Of a stretch of 64,000 nt of DNA, positions 35,147-43,543 are shown piece by piece. Both the position numbers and the translations under genes were made by a program. Every line of letters begins with the position of its first letter. The first letter of the stretch is position 1. The stretch is from Natrialba swarupiae (lineage in GTDB: Archaea > Halobacteriota > Halobacteria > Halobacteriales > Natrialbaceae), in assembly GCF_008245225.1 (NCBI RefSeq), contig NZ_VTAW01000005.1:1-64000 (forward strand), read 5' to 3'. The notes under the pieces were generated by a model that saw only the letters and a list, made by a program, of their open reading frames with translations, had not been told where the DNA came from and did not search any database.

Positions 35147-36466
35147 ATGAGCGACCAGCCTCGCGTCGAGATCTATACGAAAGAGAACTGTCCGTACTGC
35201 GACAAGGCCAAGGACCTCTTCGACAGCAAGGGAATCGAGTACGAGGAGTACAACGTTACCGGTGACGAGCAGCTGTTCTCCGAGATGGTCGACCGCGCCG
35301 AAGGCCGCAAGACCGCCCCCGAAGTGTTCGTCGACGACGAGCTGATCGGCGGCTGGGACGACACCAGCGCGCTCGAGGAGACCGGCGAACTCGACGAGAA
35401 ACTCGGGATCGCCGACGACGAGACGGACGACGCCGTCGAACACCGAAAACTCATCATCGCTGGAACCGGCATCGCCGGCCTCACCGCGGCGATCTACGCC
35501 GGCCGCGGCGACAACGAGCCGCTCGTGATCGAGGGCGACGAACCCGGCGGCCAGCTCACCCTCACCACGGACGTCGCGAACTATCCCGGCTTCCCCGACG
35601 GGATCAGCGGCCCCGAGCTCGTCAACAACATGAAAGAACAGGCCCGTCAGTTCGGTGCCGAGTTGAAAAACGGCATCGTCGACTCCGTTGACGACTCGAG
35701 TCGCCCGTTCCGCGTCGAACTCACGAACGGCGACGTCTACACGGCCGACGCGATCATCGCCGCCTCCGGCGCGAGCGCCCGAACGCTCGGGATTCCCGGC
35801 GAGGACGAACTCATGGGCTACGGCCTCTCGACGTGTGCGACCTGTGACGGCGCGTTTTTCCGCGACGAGGACATGCTCGTCGTCGGCGGCGGCGACGCCG
35901 CGATGGAGGAGGCAACCTTCCTCACCAAGTTCGCCGACACGGTCTACATCGCCCACCGCCGCGAGGAGTTCCGCGCCGAACAGTACTGGGTCGACCGCGT
36001 CCACGAAAAGGTCGCCGAGGGCGAGATCGAGATCATGAAAAACACCGAACTGATCGAGATCCACGGCTCCCAGGCCGAGGGCGTCGATTACGTCACCCTC
36101 GTCGAAAACGAGAAGGGCCACCCCACAGACCGCCTCGAGGACCCCGAAACCGAGGAGTTCGAGTTCGACGTCGGCGCAGTCTTCTTTGCGATCGGTCACA
36201 CGCCGAACACCAGCTACCTCGAGGACACCGGCGTCGAGATGGACGACGAGGGCTATCTGCGCACCCAGGGCGGCGACGGCGGCGGCCAGACCGAAACCGA
36301 CGTCCCCGGCATCTTCGGCGCCGGCGACGTCGTCGACTACCACTACCAGCAGGCGGTCACCGCGGCCGGCATGGGCTCGAAAGCCGCCCTCGACGTCGAC
36401 GAGTATCTGGAAGACGTCGAGCGCGCCGACGCCGCCGGTATGGAAGCCGCCGCGGCCGACGACTAA
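35147..36466 (+). CDS. trxB: Glutaredoxin-thioredoxin reductase fusion
   Basis: This 439-residue flavoenzyme carries an N-terminal glutaredoxin domain (residues 1-82) with active site NCPYCDKA and the cis-Pro region KTAPEVFVDDELIGG. A short linker leads to a complete low-molecular-weight thioredoxin reductase: FAD motif IIAGTGIAGLTAAIYAGRG, redox-active CATCDGAFF, NAD(P) motif VVGGGDAAMEEATFL and C-terminal GIFGAGDVVDYHYQQAVTAAG. The linked glutaredoxin probably receives electrons directly from the reductase dithiol. The first FAD glycine motif has GTGIAG where GSGPAG is usual. It is monocistronic. Confidence 0.92.
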   Translation: MSDQPRVEIYTKENCPYCDKAKDLFDSKGIEYEEYNVTGDEQLFSEMVDRAEGRKTAPEVFVDDELIGGWDDTSALEETGELDEKLGIADDETDDAVEHRKLIIAGTGIAGLTAAIYAGRGDNEPLVIEGDEPGGQLTLTTDVANYPGFPDGISGPELVNNMKEQARQFGAELKNGIVDSVDDSSRPFRVELTNGDVYTADAIIAASGASARTLGIPGEDELMGYGLSTCATCDGAFFRDEDMLVVGGGDAAMEEATFLTKFADTVYIAHRREEFRAEQYWVDRVHEKVAEGEIEIMKNTELIEIHGSQAEGVDYVTLVENEKGHPTDRLEDPETEEFEFDVGAVFFAIGHTPNTSYLEDTGVEMDDEGYLRTQGGDGGGQTETDVPGIFGAGDVVDYHYQQAVTAAGMGSKAALDVDEYLEDVERADAAGMEAAAADD

Positions 36467-36712
36467 GAGCGGTTAGGGCACCGACGTCCGGCAGTTCCCA
36501 GCCGGTCTGTTCTCGGATAACACCACCACGACCGCAGACGGGTCGCGGATCTGCCAGTATCCTGGGTCGGACGACTCTCTCGAGGCAATCTGACTTTTCG
36601 TTTCGTTCCTGCTCGAGGGAGTACTGACCGATGAAACATTCAGTGACCACTGAATGTCGATTCTCCCGACTCAGCTTCCGCCGATAGCGTGTCGCCTCGA
36701 GACGGGCCGCAC
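36467..36712. promoter_or_regulatory. Orphan inverted repeat in intergenic DNA
   Basis: ACATTCAGTG at 36636-36645 and CACTGAATGT at 36648-36657 form a perfect 10-bp inverted repeat around AC. It has the size and symmetry of a TetR-type operator, but no divergent promoter or regulator gene is beside it. The rest of this 246-bp gap between convergent genes is featureless. Confidence 0.45.
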
Positions 36713-36931
36713 TTAGCGTGGCCCGTCCCGGCGACGACCGCCGAGTCTCGTTTCGAACGCGACGGGACGGCCGAGGACCGCCGGCGAGACGCGACAGCCA
36801 CACGGGATCGCCACCCCCTCGAGCGGGTCGCGCACGGAGACGACCGAGACGCCCGCCCCACAGACCGGACACGACGGCAGGCGGGCCTCACGTCTCGCGT
36901 CGCTCTCGAGTGTGAATCCCCCGTCGCTCAT
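36713..36931 (-). CDS. Small CPxCG zinc-finger protein
   Basis: This 72-residue protein (MSDGGFTLESDARREARLPS) carries SCPVCGAG and IPCGCRVSP, a four-cysteine pattern typical of the small CPxCG zinc fingers common in haloarchaea. Two in-frame starts exist (36937 and 36931). The latter overlaps the stop codon of the tiny upstream ORF in an ATGA junction, which suggests coupled translation. The function is unknown. Confidence 0.6.
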   Translation of the reverse strand: MSDGGFTLESDARREARLPSCPVCGAGVSVVSVRDPLEGVAIPCGCRVSPAVLGRPVAFETRLGGRRRDGPR

Positions 36932-37041
36932 CGCCATCCCCCGCAGGCGCAAGCGACTCCAATCGCGGACTCGAGTGTGCGTCGCTCGAGGGCGAGATCG
37001 CGTTGCTCGAAGTCGCGTGGCTCGTCGATGTCCCGTCGCAT
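36928..37041 (-). CDS. Tiny 37-residue ORF coupled to the zinc-finger gene
   Basis: The peptide runs MRRDIDEPRDFEQRDLALER through a short segment to VACACGGWR. It is too short for routine gene calling. The composition fits the organism, it holds two cysteines, and its TGA overlaps the next start codon (ATGA). It could be a leader peptide or a micro-protein. I cannot name it. Confidence 0.45.
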   Translation of the reverse strand: MRRDIDEPRDFEQRDLALERRTLESAIGVACACGGWR

Positions 37042-37056
37042 TAGGAGTTGCCACGA

Positions 37057-37858
37057 TTGCAGAGCTATCGCGGTCGCTGTCGGTCGAACGCGGGTCCTCG
37101 GCCGTGCGGGACGTTTATGTCCCGATGGAATGTACGCAATCATGGCAACCAAGCCGCTGGTTTGGAAGCCACGTCTCGGGTGCTCCACCACCCGGGGCAT
37201 TTGTGCGTAGCCCCTGACGACGCGTAGAGCGTGGCTTCCGGTCGAAATTACCGCGTAGAGCGGCTTATATCTACTGGTGATTGTTCGAAGTAAACACTCC
37301 TTCGTGCGTTCGTCCAGTGACGACATCCACGATCGGGTCGTTCTCTCATCAAACCATAGGGAGTGACACTCTCACGAGCGACGCCAGGGAGCGATGGTGT
37401 CCCAGCCGACCCGACCGCCCGAGTGTCTCACCAGCGCACCACTCGGCCGGGGAAACGTCTGCCCGGTTGAATGTCTGGCCGGGGAACGTTTGGCCGGGAA
37501 CGCGACTCGAGTATCTCGAGAGCCGCGTGACTCGGCGAAAGAGCAAGCTCTTTCGAGCATCGCGGAAGCAAGCTTCCGCTCAACGGGGGAGGGCAGGCTG
37601 CTGTGCGGTGCCTGGTGGACTAAAAGGGCGAGTCGGGGTCGCGATCCCTGTGGCGGCCCTATCCGACCGTAGGGAGGATATCCGTCACAGCGGACGCGAG
37701 CGCGGCGAGGGCTTTCGTGGTGAGACCGGGAGCTGAGACGACAACGATGGGGTTGGCCGTACGACAACCCCTGATTCACCCAACTAGCAGGCCCACTGCC
37801 CGCGCTATTCACCGGCGAGGAATCGAACGCAATTTCATGTGAACACCCTGTGCCAGTT
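37057..37858. other. Hairpin-rich region without a recognised gene; possible structured RNA
   Basis: About 800 bp with no convincing protein gene. A promoter-like CGGCTTATATCT at 37261-37272 stands at the left. Two adjacent perfect hairpins follow: CGAAAGAGC / GCTCTTTCG at 37536-37555 and GCGGAAGC / GCTTCCGC at 37562-37579, both with AA loops. Next come GC-rich segments including GTGGACTAAAAGGGCGAG (37615-37632), GAGGATATCCGTCACAGCGG (37674-37693) and ACCCCTGATTCACCCAAC. I recall similar word order in intergenic DNA of other haloarchaea, but cannot verify this. A 22-codon ORF starts at 37142 (MATKPLVWKP). I found no RNase P or SRP RNA signature. Confidence 0.4.
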
Positions 37859-38116
37859 CTATGCGTCCGAACGAGATCGATCGCAGTCGGGTAGTCGGAT
37901 CCCGAGCTCCGGGACGTCGTCGACCGAATCGGCTTCGACCGTGATATCCCCGCTCACCTCGAGCGACGAATTACCGTATACCGGGTTCACTGTACGCAGA
38001 CGATCACGCGACTCGAGTCCGTGAGAGTTCCGAACTGACTCGTCCGTGAGCGCTCCACGTCGAGTCGAGAACAGCGTCAGTAACGATTCACTCGTCGACT
38101 CGAGCGGGTCGGGCAA
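37859..38116 (-). CDS. Doubtful small ORF downstream of the S-layer gene
   Basis: An 85-codon frame that stays open further upstream (to about 38150 without a start). It includes SSLEVSGDITVEADSVDDVP, which looks haloarchaeal, but I recognise no family. It could be a relic of an exported protein or chance coding in GC-rich DNA. Low confidence. Confidence 0.25.
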   Translation of the reverse strand: MPDPLESTSESLLTLFSTRRGALTDESVRNSHGLESRDRLRTVNPVYGNSSLEVSGDITVEADSVDDVPELGIRLPDCDRSRSDA

Positions 38117-38156
38117 CTGTACGAAATCGACGCTGTCGCTACCTGCGTAGCGTCGC

Positions 38157-38195
38157 GAAAAATAAACTGCAAACGAACGGCCGGACGAAGTCCGG
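38157..38195 (-). terminator. Terminator of the 960-aa S-layer gene
   Basis: Read on the minus strand just after the stop, CCGGAC-TTC-GTCCGG forms a tight hairpin (38181-38195). The T-rich tail TTCGTTTGCAGTTTATTTTT follows immediately. Confidence 0.65.
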
Positions 38196-38209
38196 TGGTT
38201 AGCTACCGA

Positions 38210-41092
38210 TTAGTTCTGACGGCGGAGTGCCAGCATCGCGGCTGCGAGCAGCGCGACGAGGGCGACAGCAACGCCGAATCCGGGGATGTCGTCATCCTCG
38301 GCAGGCGGCTCGTCGTCGGTGTCGTCAGTTTCTGGCGGCTCCTCGTCAGTGTCGTCGGTTTCTGGCGGCTCCTCGTCAGTGTCGTCGGTTTCTGGCGGCT
38401 CCTCGTCAGCGTCGTCGTCAGCTTCGTCAGCGTCGTCGTCAGTCACGACTTCGTCGACGAAGATACCGTCGGTGGAGTCAACCGTGCTACCGCCGACGCG
38501 GTAGTTGACGATCGTCTCGGTGTCGGTCGAGCGCTCGCTGAAGTCGGTCGACTCGGCGGTGAAGCTACCGTCGCTGTCGATTTCGACGTCAGGGTCGTAG
38601 ACGAAGCTCGACTCGCCTGGCTGGTTCGAGATTCGGAGGTGACCGTCGGTGCCGGGTGCAACGTTGGTCGTACCGGTGATCTCGAAGTCGTCGCTGGCTT
38701 CGATCTGGACGAGTTCGTCCTCATCGAGGTGGTCGAAGACAGCCTCCGCGTCCTCGAGAGTGAACGTCGTCGAGACCGACTGCGTGGAGTCAGCCTGGTA
38801 GTACGGGAACGCTGCGGCGTCCGTGTCACCGCCAGCGCCACCCTGCCAGCTACGTTCGTTCGTGTCTTCATCGAAGCGGAAGCGGTCGTCACCGTCGGTC
38901 TCGTACTCGAGCTCGACGTTGAACTCGTCACCGTTTTCGATGGAGCGGTCGAACGGCTCGTCGCTCGTGTCGACGATGATGAAGAGTTCACCAGCGTCGT
39001 TGTCGACGAGCACGTAGACGTCGCTTTCGTCAGCGGTCAGGTCAATCTGGTTCGGGTCCTGGTTGCCGTGGGCAACCTGGTCCTCGATGACCATGTTCAC
39101 ACCCTCACCGTCGTCCTCGAGGAGCTCGTTGAGCACTGCGACTTCGTAGCCGTCCTCGAGTCCGTCGTTGAGGTCGTTGCTGTTCTCTGCGTAGTCGACT
39201 GCGGCGAGGTATCCGTAGATACCCTCGGCCTCAGCGTTGATGACGAGCTGGTCGTCGATCGCGACGTTCTCGCGCTCGGTCAGCTTGTCCTGCAGGTCTT
39301 CAACGTTGGTCTCCTCGTCAGCCGAGTCGCTCGGTCCGACCCACGTCGAGACGGAGTTGAGCTGCGGTTCGACGAGGTCGAGGATGGCGTGACCGATCTC
39401 GTTGTTGACATCGGATTCGCCGTCCTCGACGATGAAGTGACCGTCGCTGTCGACAGTCATGTCGTAGTCAGTTCCCCACTGGAGCGGTCGTGGGAGCTGA
39501 TCGAATCCGTCCTCACCGTCGCCTTCGTCGATCAGGTCGAGTTCGTCGAGGTACTCCTCGTACGTGAGGTACTCCTCGTCGACGTCATCTGCCCAGAAGT
39601 GTGGGCCGTCAGCGTCGTCGAAGCCACCACTGTGGAGGTAGCTCTCGACGATGTCGTCGTCGGAGTAGACGACCTGGTCGTGTTCGGCGTCTGCAGCGCC
39701 GATCGTTCGGGTGTTGACCGTGAACGTCACTTCGCCGTTGTCGCTGTCGTCTTCGATGTAGAAGACGTCGACGAAGCTGCTGTCCTCGTCACCGAACTGG
39801 ATGTAGGCGTCGTCGGTGTCCTCGAGTTCGACGGTGAACTCGACGAGGTCACCGGACGACTGCGTGTAGACGCTGTCGTCGAAGTTCGCTTCAGCGTCGG
39901 ACTCCGTGACGGTGATGTTCGCCGTCGCGGTTGCTTCCGTGTCCGTCTCTTCGAACTCGAACTCGTAGTCGTCCTCGCCGATGTCGGCGAAGTCGACGTC
40001 GTATTCGTCAGTGTCCGAGATGCCGGAGAACCGGATCATCTCGTCGTAGTCGTCCTCGTCTTCGTCGAGGAGCATGACGTTGAGCTCACCGTGCTCTTCG
40101 TCGAGGTCTCCATCGCTACGGAGGTAGTCGACGATGTCCTCGTAGGTAACGCCTTCGGTGTCGTCGATGTCGTCATCGTTGGCGACAACATCCTGAGCGA
40201 GGTCATTGGTGGCCTCGTCGCCGACAAAGATACCGAACAGTTCGTAGTCTTCGAGATCGCCGTCAGCGGTGACGTCGATGCTGTAGAAACCACGTTCGGT
40301 CTCGATCTCGAACTCGGTCACCGAGTTCGGACCGGCGTCGGTGACGGAGTCGTCGTCGAAGGCCGCGTCAACGTCGAGGACGTTGACGTAGAACGTGTTC
40401 TCCTCGGATTCGTCGACGCCGTCGATGTCGACGAAGTAGTAACCGGTGTCGAGGCTACCGGTGTCAACGACGATCTCGCCGTCGTTGTTGGAGGTAACCT
40501 GACGGACGCGCTCGGTGCCGTCGAAGTCGCCGTCGTCGAAGCCGTCGACAGCGATCAGGTTGTAGGCCTCGTTCGCGTCGATCGCGGTACCGGTGAGGGT
40601 TACTTCTTCACCCTGCCATGGGTCGTGGTTGCTGATCTCGAGTTCAGCAGGTGCGCCACCGTTGCCCGGTGCGGGGTCAGTGTCTGCGTCAACCGTTACG
40701 GTGAAGGTTTCCGAAGAAGCCTGATCGTTGACGACCGAGACGGTTTCAGAGTCACCATCTTCGGCACCATCAGCCGGGATGAGCGTGAACGAAACCGAGC
40801 GATCTGCTCGGTCGCTACCCCAGTCCCAGTTAACTTCGTTAGTGTTTTCGAAGTAATCTCCGCCGTCGGAGATGTCCTCTGCAGTCCAACCGTCAGGGAG
40901 GACTACGTTAATCGATGCTGTATCTGAAGAGCTCAGTTCCACCGTGGAACCGTCCTCGTGAACGTCTTGATCTTCAACGCTGATCTCCTGTGCTGCCGCG
41001 GGAGCGGCAAACGCTGCACTCACGGCAACAACCGAGAGTACCATGAGTACAGCCATGAAGACCGCGTTTACTTTCTTCTTTGTTTCTGTCAT
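38210..41092 (-). CDS. S-layer-type surface glycoprotein with PGF-CTERM (960 aa)
   Basis: The protein starts MTETKKKVNAVFMAVLMVLS with a signal peptide ending near AAAQE. The ectodomain is strongly acidic and beta-rich, with a BGTF-like first domain (DPWQGEEVTLTGTAID). A Pro/Glu/Thr/Asp linker with three 10-residue repeats of DTDEEPPETD type precedes the PGF-CTERM tail DDDIPGFGVAVALVALLAAA ending LRRQN. PGF-CTERM is the archaeosortase A signal for cleavage and lipid attachment. It is paralogous over most of its length to the 817-aa protein at 53365-55818 but has about 110 extra N-terminal residues. It is a probable major S-layer component. ATG 41092 gives the natural signal peptide. Confidence 0.9.
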   Translation of the reverse strand: MTETKKKVNAVFMAVLMVLSVVAVSAAFAAPAAAQEISVEDQDVHEDGSTVELSSSDTASINVVLPDGWTAEDISDGGDYFENTNEVNWDWGSDRADRSVSFTLIPADGAEDGDSETVSVVNDQASSETFTVTVDADTDPAPGNGGAPAELEISNHDPWQGEEVTLTGTAIDANEAYNLIAVDGFDDGDFDGTERVRQVTSNNDGEIVVDTGSLDTGYYFVDIDGVDESEENTFYVNVLDVDAAFDDDSVTDAGPNSVTEFEIETERGFYSIDVTADGDLEDYELFGIFVGDEATNDLAQDVVANDDDIDDTEGVTYEDIVDYLRSDGDLDEEHGELNVMLLDEDEDDYDEMIRFSGISDTDEYDVDFADIGEDDYEFEFEETDTEATATANITVTESDAEANFDDSVYTQSSGDLVEFTVELEDTDDAYIQFGDEDSSFVDVFYIEDDSDNGEVTFTVNTRTIGAADAEHDQVVYSDDDIVESYLHSGGFDDADGPHFWADDVDEEYLTYEEYLDELDLIDEGDGEDGFDQLPRPLQWGTDYDMTVDSDGHFIVEDGESDVNNEIGHAILDLVEPQLNSVSTWVGPSDSADEETNVEDLQDKLTERENVAIDDQLVINAEAEGIYGYLAAVDYAENSNDLNDGLEDGYEVAVLNELLEDDGEGVNMVIEDQVAHGNQDPNQIDLTADESDVYVLVDNDAGELFIIVDTSDEPFDRSIENGDEFNVELEYETDGDDRFRFDEDTNERSWQGGAGGDTDAAAFPYYQADSTQSVSTTFTLEDAEAVFDHLDEDELVQIEASDDFEITGTTNVAPGTDGHLRISNQPGESSFVYDPDVEIDSDGSFTAESTDFSERSTDTETIVNYRVGGSTVDSTDGIFVDEVVTDDDADEADDDADEEPPETDDTDEEPPETDDTDEEPPETDDTDDEPPAEDDDIPGFGVAVALVALLAAAMLALRRQN

Positions 41093-41458
41093 TATGTTTA
41101 TTTTGGGATTACTGCGTCGTTTCTGTCTGTTGATTCCCAAGGCGGGACAGTCAAGGGTACAGACCAACACGGTAAATATTTTCTGTTACTGTTAGCCAGC
41201 CTTGACGACCTCACCTGGGTCCATTTGGTGCAAGGCCTACGGGTGGGTATATGTTTTCTGGTGTGGATCAATGGGTGATTGGGTTTCGGTAGCATCAGAT
41301 TATCAGCTAACTTAGCAGCCTGAGTTTAGACTCGAGAGTTCGGATACGAACAACGAGCAAAGAACAGCATAGAGTGATCGTTATCCCTCTCGACCTATCC
41401 CGGCCGAGACAGCTATCGTGGGGTAATCAAACGATACAACCAGATTTGAGGGAACGAA
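41093..41458 (-). promoter_or_regulatory. Promoter and 5' leader of the S-layer gene
   Basis: On the minus strand AAATATTTACC at 41171-41181 is a good TATA box, which places the transcript start near 41149 and gives a leader of about 56 nt. The bases GTACCCTTGAC at 41160-41150 lie at this predicted start and resemble the GTACCCCTACC found at the 5' ends of two other surface genes. The remainder up to the protease stop shows no gene. Confidence 0.5.
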
Positions 41459-41623
41459 TCAGCCAAGCAAGTATCCACGCAGTCGCGTATAGTCGGCACC
41501 AGTTACGGTAACGCCATCGATCACGTTATTGCCATCGAGGAGTGCACCACGAAGCTGTGTCAGATCGGCACCGGTTACGCTGGTATCGTCAAACCCGCTA
41601 ACGCCGGCAACAGCGTCGTACAC
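41459..41623 (-). repeat. VTG-LRG dockerin-like module in the subtilase
   Basis: Codes for the last 54 residues: VYDAVAGVSG, repeat 1 VTGADLTQLRGALLDGNN, repeat 2 VTGADYTRLRGYLLG. It resembles the duplicated F-hand of dockerins but with shortened acidic loops. Confidence 0.8.
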
Positions 41624-43543
41624 GGGTTTGTCAACTGGATATTCGCTCCCGACGGTCAGCTCGATCGTCGTCGAGTCGTCATCGGTTTCGACGACGAGAT
41701 CGTGTTCACCAGATTCGAGACCGTCTGCGAACGTAAACGTCACCTGGTCGGTCTCACCCGGTTCGAGAGTGATGTACGTACTGTCGGTAGCATGATCGAC
41801 AGAAGCGACGATCTCCTGTGTATCGGATTTAGCGCCAGTGTTTGTAACAGCCACCTGGACGGTAAACGAGTCACCCTCGAAAATCGAGCCCACAGAGATG
41901 ACGTCCGTAATTTCAAAGGCGGCTCCCTGTGATTCCACTGTGCTACTAGCGTCGATCATTCCCTCTCCCACGTCGTGTCGTGGGTCGGTCGCTGGTTCGT
42001 CGACCCGGCTGAAGTCGACCGAGTTCGGGTTCGAGCCGTCACGGATCCGGTCAGCAGTTTCGTCCGCATCGAGCGACGGGTCGGCTCCTCGAACGAGGGC
42101 TGCGAGGCCCCCGACGTGCGGTGCAGCTGCGGACGTTCCCGCATACCCCCTTGAGCCGTACGCCGTGGTCGATACACTGGTCGGTGCGGCAACATCGATA
42201 CCGTCGCGCCCATCGAGTGTTGGGCCGCGGGAGCTATACGACGCGAGCGAACTATCGTAGTAGTTCACCGCTGCGACGGACATCGTGCTGTGTCCGACCG
42301 CGGGAGAGGTAACGCTCGAGGCAGGTGTCGTGTACACCGGTCGGCCGCCGCTCGCGAACAACTGTATTTCGTGGTCACCACCAGCGCCGACGTCGGCGAC
42401 GGCGACGGCATACGTTCCGGTTACGGGAGCCGGGAGCGAGATTTGTTCAGTCGGTGTTCCGGAGAGGTGGCTCGTCGACGATTCTTCGACGACGGCCCAG
42501 TTGCTTCCATCGTACACCAGCAACAGGAGGTTGTAGTGGTCGTTCGTGTACTCCCAGTCGTCCCACGTAAGCGTCGCCTGGATCCGTTGCCCAGCAGACA
42601 CCGAGAACCCGTTATTCAGGGGGTTGACGTTGCTTTCCCCGTCAAAATAGTGCAGTTTCGTTCCCCGATCATCGAACGATCCGAGATAATGTTCATCTCG
42701 GCTGTTTCCAGCGGCGTTGACCCAGACGACGTCGTCGTCTTCGACCGCTTCGTCCGCGACGCTCGCGATAAATCCACTTCCGTCGTTTGGTTGGGCGTAG
42801 AACCCAGCCGACATCACGATGACGTCGACGTCCGATTCGACGAGCCACTCAACTGCGTTCGCGTACCCGACCTCGGTTTCCATCCGGGCGAGATACAGAT
42901 CCGCATCCGGTGCAACGTCGGTGACGATCTCCGCGGTTGCGGTCCCGTGGTCGTTGTCGCCGCCGTTGTGTACCGTTCCCTCCGTGAACGATCGTGCATC
43001 GACGACGTTGTCGGCGATTTCGTCGTTTTCGACGTCGAACCCGGTTGGATCGAGGACTCCGACCGTAACGCCATCACCAGTCACGCCGTCGGCGTGTACC
43101 TCGTCGGCCTTGATCGTCTCGACGCCTTCGCTCTCGGTTCCGGGAGTCGCAATCGACGTCGGACGAACGCCGACCACCCACTCGATCGCTGCGATCGGCT
43201 CGGCAACGTCGTCGTCGACCTCGAGTTCTACGCGATCACCGTGCGTGTCACGAACGTCGCCGTACTCCTCGAGGCGCGTCGTTCGTTCGTCGGTCACCGC
43301 CGTCAGTTCGACGACCAGTTGTTCCGACTCGTCGTTGGAGTCGGCGTCGAAGGTGTCGGCCTCGACAGTGGCCGTCGACGGCTCTGCGTCGGGCAGTTCG
43401 TGGTCGACTTCGATCGTCTCGACGAGTTCCGACTCGTTGATCGACGGGCCGTCGTCGGCTGCAGCGGGCGATACGCCGACGGCGACCAGCCCGATGCAGG
43501 CGATCGCAATCAGGAGGATGGCAACCGAGAAGCGACGGTTCAT
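41459..43543 (-). CDS. Secreted subtilisin-like protease with dockerin-like tail
   Basis: This 694-residue protein has a Sec signal peptide (1-29), an N-terminal propeptide-like region (about 30-145), and an S8 peptidase domain with Asp165 (VGVLDPTGFDV), His199 (GGDNDHGTATAE), Asn280 (VNAAGNS) and Ser471 (YAGTSAAAPHVGG). The domain carries a jelly-roll insertion of about 100 residues between Asn and Ser. A CARDB-like beta domain follows (about 545-635), then a 54-residue C-terminal module with two VTGADxTxLRGxLL repeats, shared with three other proteins nearby. There is no PGF-CTERM. Its start overlaps the stop of the upstream gene (ATGA). Confidence 0.9.
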   Translation of the reverse strand: MNRRFSVAILLIAIACIGLVAVGVSPAAADDGPSINESELVETIEVDHELPDAEPSTATVEADTFDADSNDESEQLVVELTAVTDERTTRLEEYGDVRDTHGDRVELEVDDDVAEPIAAIEWVVGVRPTSIATPGTESEGVETIKADEVHADGVTGDGVTVGVLDPTGFDVENDEIADNVVDARSFTEGTVHNGGDNDHGTATAEIVTDVAPDADLYLARMETEVGYANAVEWLVESDVDVIVMSAGFYAQPNDGSGFIASVADEAVEDDDVVWVNAAGNSRDEHYLGSFDDRGTKLHYFDGESNVNPLNNGFSVSAGQRIQATLTWDDWEYTNDHYNLLLLVYDGSNWAVVEESSTSHLSGTPTEQISLPAPVTGTYAVAVADVGAGGDHEIQLFASGGRPVYTTPASSVTSPAVGHSTMSVAAVNYYDSSLASYSSRGPTLDGRDGIDVAAPTSVSTTAYGSRGYAGTSAAAPHVGGLAALVRGADPSLDADETADRIRDGSNPNSVDFSRVDEPATDPRHDVGEGMIDASSTVESQGAAFEITDVISVGSIFEGDSFTVQVAVTNTGAKSDTQEIVASVDHATDSTYITLEPGETDQVTFTFADGLESGEHDLVVETDDDSTTIELTVGSEYPVDKPVYDAVAGVSGFDDTSVTGADLTQLRGALLDGNNVIDGVTVTGADYTRLRGYLLG

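Noticed and set aside
37057-37858. RNase P RNA or SRP RNA gene
   Set aside because: The conserved core signatures I know (GGAAAGTCC-type core of RNase P, GGAA-tetraloop helix 8 of SRP RNA) are not seen.
38195-40927. 910-codon open frame on the plus strand
   Set aside because: It is the antisense of the Asp/Glu-rich S-layer gene. GAC/GAG codons read backwards give Val/Leu-rich open frames. No start or family character.
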